Assembly: GCA_945643635.1 (NCBI GenBank)
Contig: CALZFC010000055.1
Location: 1,591,001-1,655,000 of the forward strand
Origin: Allodiplogaster sudhausi
Taxonomy: Eukaryota; Nematoda; Chromadorea; Rhabditida; Diplogasteridae
Direction: 5' to 3'
Length of the DNA stretch: 64,000 nt
In this document: in pieces, positions 10,711 to 22,628 of the stretch
Layout of the letters: each line of letters begins with the position of its first letter
Position numbering within the stretch: the first letter of the stretch is position 1
Translations under genes and position numbers: made by a program
Notes under the pieces: model-generated
The model's database searches: none
What the model was told of the DNA's origin: nothing
Seen by the model: the letters and a program-made list of their open reading frames with translations, nothing else

Positions 10711-12475
10711 CATATGACGCGATTTGCGAGAGAATCAAAATTAATCAAAAGTTCTGGGGCCCTAGAAAAATCATCAACTCCGATTTTGCTTAAAAGTTGT
10801 TTCTTGGTAAAGTTAGACCCGTAGAATCGAATGGGATTGGTCTTGGAGCCTAAAAAATTCATTTTAAAAAGTTATGAAGAATTGAAAAACTGCGCATCTT
10901 TTTGAGGTGATCGAGTAAGGCGCATGTTTATGAACATTTCTCCGCGCACAGTAAATCAATCTACGTGAAAATTTTAATGTAGAGAGAAAAGATATTGCTT
11001 ATATAAATAATCCAAACAGAATTTGAAAATTTTCAAATATCGATTTTTTACGTGCTCTCAAACTCAATGAGGAATGTACATGTTAAATTTCAATTTATGC
11101 AGACATTTTTGCATGTATCGTATAGAGCATAAAAGTGGCTTTCTAATGATATATAGGATGTTTCATTTCGACGAACTATGCGGCTTGTGTATGCGTTTAG
11201 GTCACGCGCAACAGTGAAAACTGGCGTAGAATCGCGGCGCGACGCGATTCTGCGCAAGTTTTCACTATTGCGCATGACACTCTAATATTGATTTTCTATA
11301 CATCTAATGATATTTTGTTTATGATCTTTCTTTTTACTTTTTTGAAATGATTAAGCTCATTTTTGAGCAAAAAATGCACTTTTCGACCAAATATTAACGA
11401 ATTCACTCATCTCCACAAAAGGAGACCGAGTTGTCGTGAAAGTTCGTTAAATTTGCTACAAAGTAACATTCTTGAAACGGAAATTAAAGCAAGGTTTTTC
11501 TCGCAACAAATCGAAAAGCGACTAAAACCAGCGATAACACTATGTAAATACACCAATTCACTAGATTTTCATCACGTGAATTAGAATATTCGAATGTGTA
11601 AATTGGAATATTCGAATTCGACATCCCTGGTGAATCTTGTGAATTAGTGTATTTACATAGTGTTATAGCTTTTTAGTCGCTTTTCGATTTGTTGCGAGAA
11701 AAACCTTCCTTGAATTTCCGTTTCAAGAATGTTACTTTGTAGCAAATTTAACGCGCTTTCACGACAACTCGGTCTCCTTTTGTGGAGAAGAGTGAATTCG
11801 TTAATATTTGGTCGTAAAGTGCATTTTTTGCTCAAAAATGAGCTTAATCATTTCAAAAAAGTAAAAAGAAAGATCATAAACAAAATATCATTAGATATAT
11901 AGAAAATCGATATTAAACTGTCATGCGCAATAGTGAAAACTTGCGCAGAATCGCGTCGCGCCGCGATTCTGCGCCAGTTTTCACTGTTGCGCGTGACCTA
12001 AACGCATACACAAGCCGCATAGTTCGTCGAAATGAAACATCCTATATATCATTAGAAAGCCACTTTTATGCTCTATACGATACATGCAAAACTGTCTGCG
12101 TAAATTGAAATTTAACATGTACATTCCTCATTGAGTTTGAGAGCACGTAAAAAATCGATATTTGAAAATTTTCAAATTCTATTTTGACTATTTATATAAG
12201 CAATATCTTTTCTATCTAAATTAAAATTTTCACTTATATTGCGTTACTGTGCGCGGAGAGATGTTCATAAACATGCGCCCTACTCGACCACCTCAAAAAG
12301 ATGCGCAGTTTTTCAATTCTTCATAACTTTTTTAAATGAATTTTTTAGACTCCAAGACCAATCCCATTCGATTCTGCGGGTAACTTTACCTATAAACAAC
12401 TTTTAAGCTAAATCGGAGATGATGACTTTTCTAGGGCCCCGAGCATTTTGATTCTCTCGCAAATCGCGTCATATG
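10711..12475. mobile_element. 1.77-kb foldback element with about 0.85-kb inverted arms
   Basis: The left arm begins CATATGACGCGATTTGCGAG at 10711, and its reverse complement closes the element at 12475. The arms stay near-identical, with scattered mismatches and indels, to about 11570 on the left and from about 11618 on the right, leaving a loop of some 50 bases. TA flanks both ends (10709-10710 and 12476-12477), as expected for a Tc1/mariner-type target duplication. Mirrored short open frames (11090-11275 minus with 11923-12108 plus; 11363-11584 plus with 11653-11835 minus) are consequences of the palindrome and resemble no transposase. Non-autonomous foldback or giant MITE. Confidence 0.85.
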
Positions 12476-12481
12476 TACATA

Positions 12482-12953
12482 CAGTCCCGCAGAACATTTC
12501 AAGTACATAGATTAATTAGATTAATTAGATTAATCTAAATAATCTCAATTGATTTTTCAGCGCTCAGGAGGCATTTCAATAGTGTTTTCAGGTCAATCTA
12601 GACTAATTCGATGCTTCTAAATACGTTGGTAATGTTATTTTCTTAAAACAAGTTGAAACTAACGAGAAAATTGATATTTTAGCCCGAAACCCCGTTTAAA
12701 CAAGGAGCGCATTGCGCATATAATGCAGCACATTGCGCTCCATTTTCAAACGGGTTTCTGCTTAAAATATCAATTTTCTCGTTAGTTTCAACTTGTTTTA
12801 AGAAAATAACATTACCAACGTATTTAGCAGCGTCGAATTACTCTAGTTTGACCTGAAAACACTATTGAAATGCCTCCTGAGCGCTGAAAAATCAATTGAG
12901 ATTATTTAGATTAATCTAATTAATCTATGTACCTGAAATGTTGGGCGGGACTG
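12482..12953. mobile_element. 472-bp palindromic Tc1/mariner-like MITE
   Basis: Ends read TA-CAGTCCCGC and GCGGGACTG-TA: the CAGT terminus and TA target duplication typical of Tc1/mariner. Both halves are inverted copies up to a loop of about 10 to 15 bases near 12715. Subterminal blocks contain ATTAATTAGATTAAT. No transposase is encoded. It starts only four bases after the TA of the preceding foldback element. Confidence 0.85.
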
Positions 12954-13740
12954 TATGTGATAACAACATAGAAAACGAGTGGCATTCTTCATGGCAGAAA
13001 AAAAACTACCTTTACAAAGCTCAATTCGAATAGGCACAAAGTTCCTCCGTGAAGGAAGTGAAGAGATGAGCGGAAATTTGAGAGCAGAGACAAAGAGAAG
13101 GAGATAAAAGGAGAGAGAGAGAACCGAGAAAGAGAGAAGGAAAGAGAAAGAAGAAGAAAGAAAGAAGGAGAGAGAGAAAGAGAAAGAGAGAAGAAGGGAT
13201 TGAAGGAGACAGAGGTAAGAGGGAGTGAACAAGACAGGAACGAACCAAATTGTACAACGCCACAGGGGAAACGTCAACGCTGCTGGTAGATCTCTGAGTG
13301 CGATAAGGTAGTCAGTTCGACAACGCAGCACAGCTAAAGACTCTCTCTCTCTTTCTCTCTCTCCCTCCTTCCCTCTTTCAGTCAATCCCTCTCAATCTGT
13401 CACACTAACTCTCAACTCTCAGCATGTCTCTGATCTCCTCCACACATCTTCTCTATGTCTTTCTTCCTCTTCCAGTCATATTTCCCTTTCCCTGATGGTC
13501 ATTTTCTTTTTCACTTCCTCTTTCTAATTCTCAGATCTCTCTTCTCAATCCACGCCTTCACTACGTTTCTTGAACTGAGCGCCTTGCTTCTCCACGGGGG
13601 AAGAAGTCGTTAAGAATGACATATGGTTGATTTTTATTCCAAACCTGTTAGTGCGTTTGTCATGTCTTCTATTAGATGATTATGTTTATCGATTTATATT
13701 GATGCGACCATCTTTGATACTTCAGCCGCTCTCCTCTCGG
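12954..13740. other. upstream region of SWEET gene with GA-rich tract
   Basis: Holds GA-rich sequence at about 13075-13205 and CT-rich sequence at about 13335-13380. No exon could be supported. Confidence 0.5.
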
Positions 13741-15291
13741 ATGTTCGGCTCAGAAAGTGAAGCAGATCCATTCTCATCTGAAGAGAGCTTCGCATCGAAT
13801 GTCTCTGCTTCTCGTCTCGTCTCACTCTTCACAACGAATCTCGTCTGGAATCTCTTCCTCACTTCCACTGCAATTCACGCTCTTGCTCTCATCACCAGTC
13901 CCATGTGCCTAATATTTCTATCTAATCGAATATTTTAGCAAGTGATGCGACGGAAAATATTTGCTGATAGTTGTTATTTAACAAGATATGTAAATGTTTT
14001 CATTACAAATTGCGCAGCATAATTGTAGTTGTAAGATGAAACTCCCTTTGCTTGGCAGGCAGGCCGTGTATAAATGGTACCGTCGACGGAGCAGCGACAG
14101 CGACACCAGCTTACCGTATATTTTTGCAATCATCGGGTTCGTATTCTGACTTCGTCTAATTGAATCTATTTTCTCGCTTTTCTAAAATAAGAAAATAGTG
14201 GCTGATTGGCAGTTCTTCGCTGTGGCTTCGCTACTCGATCTTCCTCGGAGACACGAAATTGATTCTTCTCCAAACATACGCCGTCTCCATGCAAATTTTC
14301 TTCTTATCTGCGCTCATTTTTTATCGCACAAAGAAGGTTGTTGTCCACATAATTCTTATTTCTTTGCATTAATTTTTTTTACGATTAAGTCGACAAAAAA
14401 CAATTCGTTTCTGAATGCTTCTTTTTTTTAAATCGATAATTCCCTGAAGATGGGCCAGTTCAGCGTCGGCTGGTCCGTTCGGTGACCTTTGTGTGTGCCT
14501 GTTGCCTGGCCTTCTTCTCCTACGTGGCAGGGCTGGAGGAGGACGAGGGCCGCGCCCTCACGGGAAGGGCAGCAAGCGGGGCTCAGATGGCGGGCTCCTT
14601 CGTCTGTCCCTACCTCATCGTCAGTCCTTCCTTATAGTTATCTTACTTGCTATGTTAACACTGGGAAGGGGGAATACGATGATAGTTGGAGGAGACAATG
14701 TCTAATTTACGAAATGGAGAGGGCTTAATCACAAGTGCTCGTACATAAATGAGCGAATAGTGCAGAGAGACAAATATATATGTACAGCTTAGATACACTC
14801 ATACATATATGTATGACACTTACTTTCGCTACTAACCTAAATATCTACAGTGATTTCTTCAACTACTGTCTCAAATTGTTACTTTTACTTGCATTTTCAG
14901 CATTGAACTTCAACCTCTTTGCCTTTCCATCGTTCTTTTCCGACAAGGCTGGTAGCAAAGTATCTAAGCGAAGAGTTTGTTGAGTACAAAGCGGTGAGCT
15001 CGCGAGTCATTGACTTCGTTCCTCTGGCTCCGATTGCTCTGACCTGGGTAATGGAACTCCATGCAATCATCTACTCAATCGGCATCGACGACTTCTACAT
15101 GCTCGTATGTCCATTTTGTAAGAATCTTTGCGGTTTGTAACGTTCTAGTTTTTCGTTGATTAATAGTTGTATGAGAAGCTGTTGCATTTTAGCTGGCGAA
15201 TACAACGTTCTTCTGCATGGATGGCTCTCTGCTCGCCATGTTCTTCATCTTCCCCACAGAACGGAATCAGCACAAGATAGAAATCGCATAG
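13741..15291 (+). CDS. SWEET-family sugar transporter
   Basis: SWEET (SLC50/MtN3) proteins are seven-helix facilitators moving sugars down their gradient across plasma or Golgi membranes. Six exons: 13741-13904, 14059-14140, 14199-14336, 14464-14619, about 14976-15104 and 15193-15291, about 254 aa, the usual size. Helix 1 ends ALALITSPMQ. VYKWYRRRSSDSDTSLPYI follows, a textbook first MtN3 repeat. Then come SSLWLRYSIFLGDTKLI, the linker helix, and a second repeat with CPYL, VIDFVPLAP, SIGIDDFYML and the C-terminal helix LLAMFFIFP. The four prolines expected of the helix 1, 2, 5 and 6 tetrad are present. Helix 5 is more divergent than usual, with a Gly/Glu/Arg-rich insert before it. The exon 5 acceptor was chosen by phase from several AGs. 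The GPCR lies 0.7 kb downstream, convergent. Confidence 0.88.
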
Positions 15292-15967
15292 CTTCGTCAT
15301 CTTTTTTTCCTTCGCATCTGATAAATGCAGTTTGTTAGAAAAAAATACATACGAATCGGGTTTAATTTGTATTTGTAGTCTCAAAGAATAGAGTGCTACG
15401 AAGTGTATGGCAAGAAGGTATGAAATTACACTTACAAACATGAAACTCCATTCCCAATTTCAATGTTTTATTCTCTTGCATGTCTTCCTTTCGGGTGATT
15501 ATCTACGACAATAAAGAAATAGTCCTTTCAAAGAGAACTGACGATGGCAGAAAATCATCTTTACTTGCTTAATTCATGAAATTCAAAGACGAAAAAGTGT
15601 ATGGAGTGACTCGGGGACAGCGAACCCGCAAAACGGCAAAACAAACAAGAAATGCATGAAATCTTGCGATTTACAATGCAGCGAAGTGAAGAACTAACCA
15701 ATGCAATTATTTACAAACACTGTAGCAAGGCAATTATGTAAATCATCGAAAATCACATTTTCGTTCGAGAACAATACACACACGTGACTTTCTCTACAAT
15801 TTGATCATAGACTTAATGGCTTCCCGTTCACTTCAAAGAAATACTCATTGTCAGCAGACTAGCAATGTACATACAAACATAGTGAAAGATGTGAAATGAC
15901 CGTCTCTCTCTCTTTCTCTCTCTCTCTCTTTCTTCTTTCTCTCTCTCTCTCTCTTTGTCTGTATTAC
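15292..15967. other. convergent intergenic region with CT tract
   Basis: Space between the 3' ends of the SWEET gene and the minus-strand GPCR. A CT microsatellite lies at about 15902-15955. No gene seen. Confidence 0.5.
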
Positions 15968-18212
15968 TCATAATCTCTCTCCCACGTCGTGAACATCGTC
16001 AGTTTCCTTAATGACGGTGAGTTTCTCTGCCTGGATGACAGTGGCTGCCTTCTGAGTGTTCTTCTCTTCCTTTTCCTCCTCTGGCACGGCTGTCGCAACT
16101 GTGTTTCCATTTCCATTTGCCTGCGCCTTCGCTCGCTTTCCACTTCCCAGTCCTTTCATCGAAGAGTTCCGGCGAGATCTGCATAAAGGCCGCAGTAGAC
16201 TTTTATATAAATATTTCTATTTTTATCTACTTATGAATATCGATTGTTGACTTATTGTTGCAATCTTTCAAGTTCATTTACGACAGAACAAAATAATTCG
16301 GGAGTAACAAACCCAGCTTCTGTGTTGGTTGAGCTGCGTCTCGACGTTCCATTGGCAAGATCGATCGATTTTGTCGATCTACATTTTAACTTTTACATTA
16401 AACAACAACAGCCATTTCTCTTAAGTTTGAGCTGAAATTTTTTGATTGCGAAGCTGTGTTCTATCTGTGTAGGAAAGCATGAAACGAGGAAGGACCTGAG
16501 CTTGTCCCTGTTCTCCTCGGAGAAGGCCTGCTGCACAGTCTTCTCTGACCCGTTTCCCCATCTCGTGTACATGGAGATCGGAGTCATTGGCTGACCCTTC
16601 ACTCTCGCCGGTCGATGCAGCTTCTTGCATCTCAAAATAAACACGCTTATAGTTTATTGACATTTCATTTTTTTTAATTTCAGAAGAAAGGCTACGAAAA
16701 TAAATGAAATGCTGACGTGATAACATGACAGCAGATGCGACGAATGTCTGGGTTGATCAGACAGTAAAAGTAAAAGTTCAGAGCAAACTTTGTGAACTCC
16801 AGCAGATTCGTAATCGCACGGAAGACCTTGAGAATAGAGAAGATATAGAAATGAAGAGAATCACGAGCACAAGAAGAGAAAGAAGACGCAACCTGGAATG
16901 GAACGTTGCTCGCGAGAGAATCCGAGACGAGGAACGTGAAAGGAGCAGCCGGAATGGTACAGACGAAGAAGATGATACAGATCGTGAAGAGCAAGGTGAA
17001 CAGCCTCTTCTCTTCCTGCAACAATCTTTCTCTTCATGCTCCTTTCATCTATCACTGACCTTCTCGCTCTTCTCTGTCACGAATCGCCGCTGAGAATTCG
17101 CGAGGCGACGCATGCGATCGTTCTTTGTGTCCCTACAAAGAGAATCTAATTCCACTCATGTCAAAACAACTTCTCGCTTCAAACGGAAACGGAAAATATA
17201 GTAGCTATTAATGATTTCTGACCGATAGGTGATGAGGATTCGAGCATTGAGAGTGGCGATGAGAAAAAAGGGAAGAACGCGGCAGATGAGTTCGCGGCCA
17301 ACTTCGTACGCCTTGAACAAGTCGGTCAGCACTGCATCACACACAACGAAGGAGCACGAACCGGCCACTACAGCCAGGTGCAGAGGAACCTGAGAAAAAA
17401 CCCCAAGGTTAACGTATTTATTTAAGATCACTAAGAATGTTCAAAGTACACTGAATTGTTATGAAAATGAACGGAAACCTCATGAACACGTTTCTTGATC
17501 GCCCAGGGGGCATAAATGATGAAGTTGAAGAGATACGCAACAGCGAAGAGACAGAAGCACACCTAAAAGAGAGAAAAGAGACAATGGCTTAGGGGGATAA
17601 AAATGATTCTAAAATAGACTTTTGATATTCGTGTGAATTGACCTTCCGTGATCGCATTCCATAGGCGAAGGGACGGCAGACGGCCATGAACTGAGAGAGC
17701 GTCAAGAACACTACGATCCACACCGACGCTCCCATCAGAGCATTCGCCTGCAGAATACTCTTCCTTCTCTCTTTCTATTTCATATTAAAACGTAGCTGAT
17801 ACTGATTGTTCAGCGTTTACAACACAACAGCTCTCCTCTTTACTCGACTAGGATTTGAAGAGAGAAAAGAAGAGTCCCTCGGGATGAGTGCGTCAGTGAA
17901 AGCTTGCATTCTCTCATTATTATATTTGTCTCAAGACAATGCCAGGAAGGCAAGTGAAGCTGAAAGGCGGGACATGCGATAAAAAAGAACGTGAGAGCGC
18001 TAGAGAAGAGTAATGGAGAGAAAATAGAGAGAAAGAGAGGAGAAAGGGAGAGAAATAGATGAGAGAGAGAGAAAAGGAGAGAAGGAGAGGAAGGGAGAGA
18101 AAGAGAGAAGGAAGATTGAAAGCTTGGCCAATCAGTGCGTAGCTACTTCTGTTATTCCGCTGAATGCGCATCGAGGGCGAGTAGAGAGGCACTCACAATC
18201 TATATTGAGGGA

Positions 18213-18253
<41 letters not shown>

Positions 18254-20907
18254 AGAGAAACTGACCGAGCACATGCAGAGAAGCAGAGAACTAACAGAAG
18301 ACTGTTTACAATGTACATAAGTACATAGTACATATTAGTGCTCAATTTATTAGTAGCATTGTCTTGCAAACCAGCGGAAATCCGATGTGAGCGTAGTAGA
18401 AGGCAGCTGGGTACGAGCAGGCGCGCATGTCCAGCAGCCACAGAATCATCGGGATCACCGACAGCTGGCTCAGCTACAAATTGAGGCCATCTACCAGTCA
18501 ATGACTGAGGAGTCTAACTAATCAGAATGAGAGGAAAAACAATCTAAGCAGAGAAGTCCGAAAGGAGAAGTAAGTACAAACCAGATCTGTCATTGCGAGA
18601 AGTGTGAGATAGGTGTAGACGATGGAGCTGCGTCTGCAATTCATCAGCTTAGCAAGAAGGATAGAAGGGTTACTGTAGCAAGAAGGAAGAGAACCTCAGC
18701 AGAGGATGCGTGAGAGTGTAGACTGTGAGGACATCGCCAATGATGCCAACCGTGATGATGACTGGGGCGATGTATCCATAGGTAACCTGTGGTGCTATTA
18801 ATCTAGGAAGAAAGAAAGCTGAGCTCGACTTTTTTATATAGAGCTTTTTTTTTAGTTGAGTTCAACTCTCAATACAATTGCGTCGAGTTTTCTTATAGAG
18901 TTTCAACGGATACCTCAAACTTGGGTAATTAAACCGACTCGCTGCAGCAAGCTATCCAAAGGTTCGGCAGCAACCGATGTCGGGCGGGTTTTCCATAGCA
19001 TGCTCATAGGCAGGGGTGAGAGGCTGGGACTAATGGACGCAAACGGAGGCATCGAGAGGCGATGTCTCTTTTTCACTGGCATTTCAAGCTCAACCTTTTT
19101 TCTCGGCGAGAGAGTACACAAAAATGAGAGACCAAACGGAGCAATGATTTATAGCTTCCTTTTCCCTCTCTCGTCTTCCACACTCTTGCTGTTAGAAAAA
19201 GAGTTGACCACTATGTTGACCACTTTTTGGGTGAGCACGCTTTTTAAAGTTGGGATCTTTTTGGAATAAGTTGGGCCCATCTTTCTTCTTTTCCATACTA
19301 ATCCGCTCTTTTCAGAGTTCACCCTCAATCTTTTTTGTTAAAAAGTTGAGCTCAACTTTCGCCCCGTTTTCTTCCTAGATTAATAGCACCACTGGAGATA
19401 ACAACGTTCACGTTTCCATCTAATTATACTCTTTTCTATTGGAGAATTGGAAGGTCATATACATATGTACACATGTTAAATTTTGGTAATACCCTTTCGT
19501 AAATATTAACGAACGCCAAATATGTTCCACAATTATTGCCCCTTCGGGCGTTCAAAAATTGCATATGGCATCCATGTTTCAGGAGCCATAGCGGGTAATT
19601 GGGAAAAGTTTTCAACCAGCAATAAACGCACCTCGGCTAACAAGGGAAGTCTTTCGGCGGGGTGTGGCAAACCACAACATATTATACATCATTCGAAAGC
19701 TCTCAACGAGCTGATAACGTATTTGATGTTTATGGCTGCAGAAGAGAGCGCTAGAAAAACCGAACCACAGGCGTACCTGGGAATGGAAGGGCCCTCGTTT
19801 GGTAGAGGCCCCTTCCAGACCAGGCGCCTGGAGCCGCAAAAGTTAAGAAATCGAACAGGATTTTTTTTATGCGGAATGTAAGCGACTTGCTCTTACAGAG
19901 AAACAAGATTCAGGTAGAAATAATGCATCCGCAGTTGTTTAAGGCAAAAACATGGACGTTTTTGAGACATATGGACTTTTTGCGAATATGAAAATTTTAC
20001 AGCGTGATTTAATGTGTCAACTATAATTTTTCATGTTAAAAACGGCATGAAAAAGAGTAATTAGTGGCTTAAAACTCAAAAATCTCTTTAGAAAAAATTT
20101 ATTTTTCTCCATACAAAACAGTCCATTTTTCACCAAAGGGGGAACCCTTTGGTGAAAAATGGCCTAAAAAAAATTTTTTCCCAAAGGTCATCAGAAATGA
20201 AGTTATTAATTATTATATGGCCTACTGTTACGTAAACATTAGTTTTAGAGTCCATAAAGCTAGCACATATCGAGCAAATGTTAATTTTAGGGTATTTTTT
20301 CTGCAATTTCGGCGAAAAATAATCTCTTCTGCAGCTATAAACATCAAAAACGTTACCAGCTCGTTGAGAGCTTTCGAATGATGTATAATATGTTATGGTT
20401 TGCCACACCCCGCCGAAAGACTTCCCTTGTAAGCCTCATTGGTCACGTTATCGCCACTGCGCAAAGCTGAAGAAGTCAACCTATTCTTTGAGTAAGGCTG
20501 ATGGAGCACCCGAGAGTGGGCGGGTATTTTACTGAACACTCTCTAATGACTCGCTAGGTCAGGATGTGCACGGCAGAGGGAGAGAGAAGGCGTGTGTACA
20601 ATACATGATTCAAGGAGGGAGAGAGTGCTAGAGATAAAGAAAAATAGAGAGATAGAATCCTGATACGGTAACGACCTAAAAAGTGTTATCCTCTTATTTT
20701 AACTAATCTTTTGTTAAACTATACAACGACCTATCACAAATGATGAATGAGCAACAGTAGTCTGACCTGTGAGAGTTGGCGGGCAAAGTTGGTCTCGGGG
20801 TCGTTGTCAGCTTCTCCGATTCGGGCATCGATGAAGGTGTCGTTGAGATAGCCGCCGATGTCATCCCCAAGCAGAATTTGACAGACCAGCGAGGGAGCTG
20901 CTGGCAT
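15968..20907 (-). CDS. rhodopsin-type GPCR, FMRFamide-receptor-like, with atypical motifs
   Basis: Seven-helix receptor, probably for a neuropeptide. Thirteen phase-consistent exons from 20767-20907 to 15968-16178: 20767-20907, 18695-18786, 18582-18633, 18372-18473, 17643-17747, 17479-17562, 17223-17389, 17060-17132, 16893-17015, 16717-16826, 16496-16630, 16313-16378 and 15968-16178; about 486 aa. Helix 1 is APVIITVGIIGDVLTVYTL, helix 2 TYLTLLAMTDL, helix 3 FLTLSQFMAVCRPF. Helix 5 contains LPFFLIATLNARILI, helix 6 FTICIIFFVCTIPAAPF, helix 7 FALNFYFYCLINPDIRR. The Cys of MRACSYP fits the helix 3 disulfide. The NFxxY-type helix 7 fits FMRFamide receptors. Helix 1 Asn is Asp, and the DRY triad reads SQF. 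The tail holds RRNSS and an EEEKEEK patch. The start is uncertain: another in-frame Met lies at 21001-21003. Intron 1 carries two transposons. Confidence 0.87.
17980..18115. repeat. GA-rich tract in GPCR intron 4
   Basis: Dense GAGAGAAAGAGA-type sequence, pyrimidine in the sense of the gene. A second pure GA run lies at about 18208-18250 in the same intron. Confidence 0.85.
18790..19391. mobile_element. 602-bp TIR element inserted at the GPCR exon 2 splice acceptor
   Basis: The left end TGGTGCTATTAATCTAGG at 18790 is matched by its reverse complement ending at 19391. CTG flanks both sides (18787-18789 and 19392-19394), a likely 3-bp target duplication. No transposase is encoded. On the minus strand the left CTG reads CAG and is the acceptor of GPCR exon 2. 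The element's end provides the pyrimidine run in front of it. Confidence 0.8.
19512..20470. repeat. dispersed repeat interrupted by a MITE (copy 1)
   Basis: 19512-19640 plus 20430-20470 together match 34980-35147 on the opposite strand almost base for base. Copy 1 is split by the element at 19641-20429. Similar patches (GGGCGGGTATTTT) recur further out, so the repeat unit was probably longer. Confidence 0.85.
19641..20429. mobile_element. 789-bp foldback MITE with TAA target duplication (PIF/Harbinger-like)
   Basis: Termini CAAGGGAAGTCTTTCGGCGG and its exact complement at 20410-20429. Long inverted arms continue inward through CATTCGAAAGCTCTCAACGAG. TAA directly repeats at 19638-19640 and 20430-20432. 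The uninterrupted target is present at 34980-35147. Three-base TWA duplications are typical of PIF/Harbinger. The open frames inside encode nothing recognisable. Confidence 0.88.
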
Positions 20908-21079
20908 TGCCCGAGGGCAAGAGAGAGAGGGAGAGAAAGAGGGAGAGAAGGGGTGGTCGAGAGGCTGCAAGAGCAAGCAACCTGTTGATACAGGAAAGTT
21001 CATTAAGAAGACAATGAATTTTAAAGGTAAATCGTATTTTGAGAAAGATAAGATTTGAATGTTTACTAATTTGTACTAT

Positions 21080-21102
21080 ATTATATATAATATATATATA
21101 TA

Positions 21103-21154
<52 letters not shown>

Positions 21155-21155
21155 T
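21080..21155. repeat. TA microsatellite
   Basis: Nearly pure TATATA sequence, visible directly. Confidence 0.9.
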
Positions 21156-21349
21156 GACGGGGAATAACAAAAAAAGAGTTCCTATTCCTGGATCATTTTG
21201 TAATAGGAAGTTTGTAAGTAAGGTAAAAGTGATGCAGCAAATCATCAATCACCTCCGCCCCTTCAAGTTTATTCAACTTTTCACTCATCGCTCGTCCATG
21301 TACATAGTCCATCCAAACGAAGTGTTCAATCTCTCAATCTTTCCTTTCT

Positions 21350-21642
21350 CTTCCCTCTCTCTATCTTCCTCTCTCTCCCTCTCTTTTCTTTTCTTCCTCT
21401 CTCTTTCTTTCTCTCTTTTCTTTCTTTCTCTCTCTCTCTCTCCTCCCTTTCTTACTCTCGCTTTCTTCTCTCTCACTCACTATCTGTCTCTCTTACCTCT
21501 CTCTCTCTCTCTCGCTCTTTCCCTCTTCTCTCTGCCTCTCCATCTGTCTCTCTCTCACCCTCACTCTTCTTTCTGTCTCTCTTCTTCTCTCGTCCTCCTT
21601 ATCTGTCTCTCTCTCTCCCTCTCCTTCTCTCTCTCTCCCTCT

Positions 21643-21687
<45 letters not shown>

Positions 21688-21705
21688 ATCCTTTCCTTCT
21701 CCTTC
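21350..21705. repeat. CT-rich microsatellite block
   Basis: About 350 bases of almost pure pyrimidine (CTCTCT, TTTCTC). It creates a long Ser/Leu/Phe open frame that is an artefact. Confidence 0.9.
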
Positions 21706-21860
21706 GTACATGAACGCCAGGCGTTTTCTTGCACGGAGAACTCCTCATTATGCCGGCGAATTGGCTGGCCAAGGCGGTGGGTGCAGTAACCAAATCTTGC
21801 ACTGAGAAGTCTTGCAAAAACATGTTAAGAATGTGATAAAATAGCAAGACAAAATCTGGT

Positions 21861-21895
<35 letters not shown>

Positions 21896-22584
21896 GTGCG
21901 AGATAGATAAAGAGAGAGAGAGGATGCGAGAGAGATAAAGAGATCAAAGAAATTCGAACGTGCGAAAATTAAAAGAAGTGCGGAAGACCGTTAAGTAGTT
22001 CTGTGAGCATCTGCAGCCAATTTGTTAGCTATTCTAAAAGACTTTGATAGAGGAGCCGCTGGTTATGGTCATGAAGAAGTAATAAGAATCAATGAATACT
22101 TGCAACCAAAATCGACCACTTTACAAGGAAATCGGGTGATAACGCAACGAACAGCAAGGGCGGAACGAATTGCATGCCTAGTAGGACTGCTAGTTGCTTC
22201 AAGCCGATATATGACAGAAAAAGGTTTGGCACACGAGAAGGCCTAGGAAGAGTCTGACGACAGCAGAGGAAAATGGCCTTGTTAACATCTACGAACTCAA
22301 GGGAGAAAAGAGAAAGAAACGAATGAAAGAGAAAGAGAGTTGCCCAAGACAGAACAGACTGTGGGGAAAGACATAGGCAAAGATATCTGATCAGGGTGGA
22401 AAAGAAGCAAAAAATCTTGTAAATACAAAGAGGAGAAAGCAAAAGAAGGAAGTAAATGAAGGAGTAAAAAAGCATTAAAAAGGGCATGCAGTGGAGGTAC
22501 TAAGAAGAAGTGGGAAATGAAGACGGAGCAGATGTGGAAACAGGAAGAGAAGAGAAGTTGTGCTTCTCCCCCTCTCTTCTCTCT

Positions 22585-22628
<44 letters not shown>

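Noticed and set aside
11090..12108. Mirrored 61-73 codon open frames in the foldback element as real genes
   Set aside because: They occur as reverse-complement twins because of the palindrome, lack any known motif and differ by mismatches without a conserved reading.
21115..21789. 224-codon open frame plus many similar long frames over CT/GA tracts
   Set aside because: They are pure Ser/Leu/Phe or Arg/Glu translations of microsatellites and extend on both strands; there is no domain or splice context.
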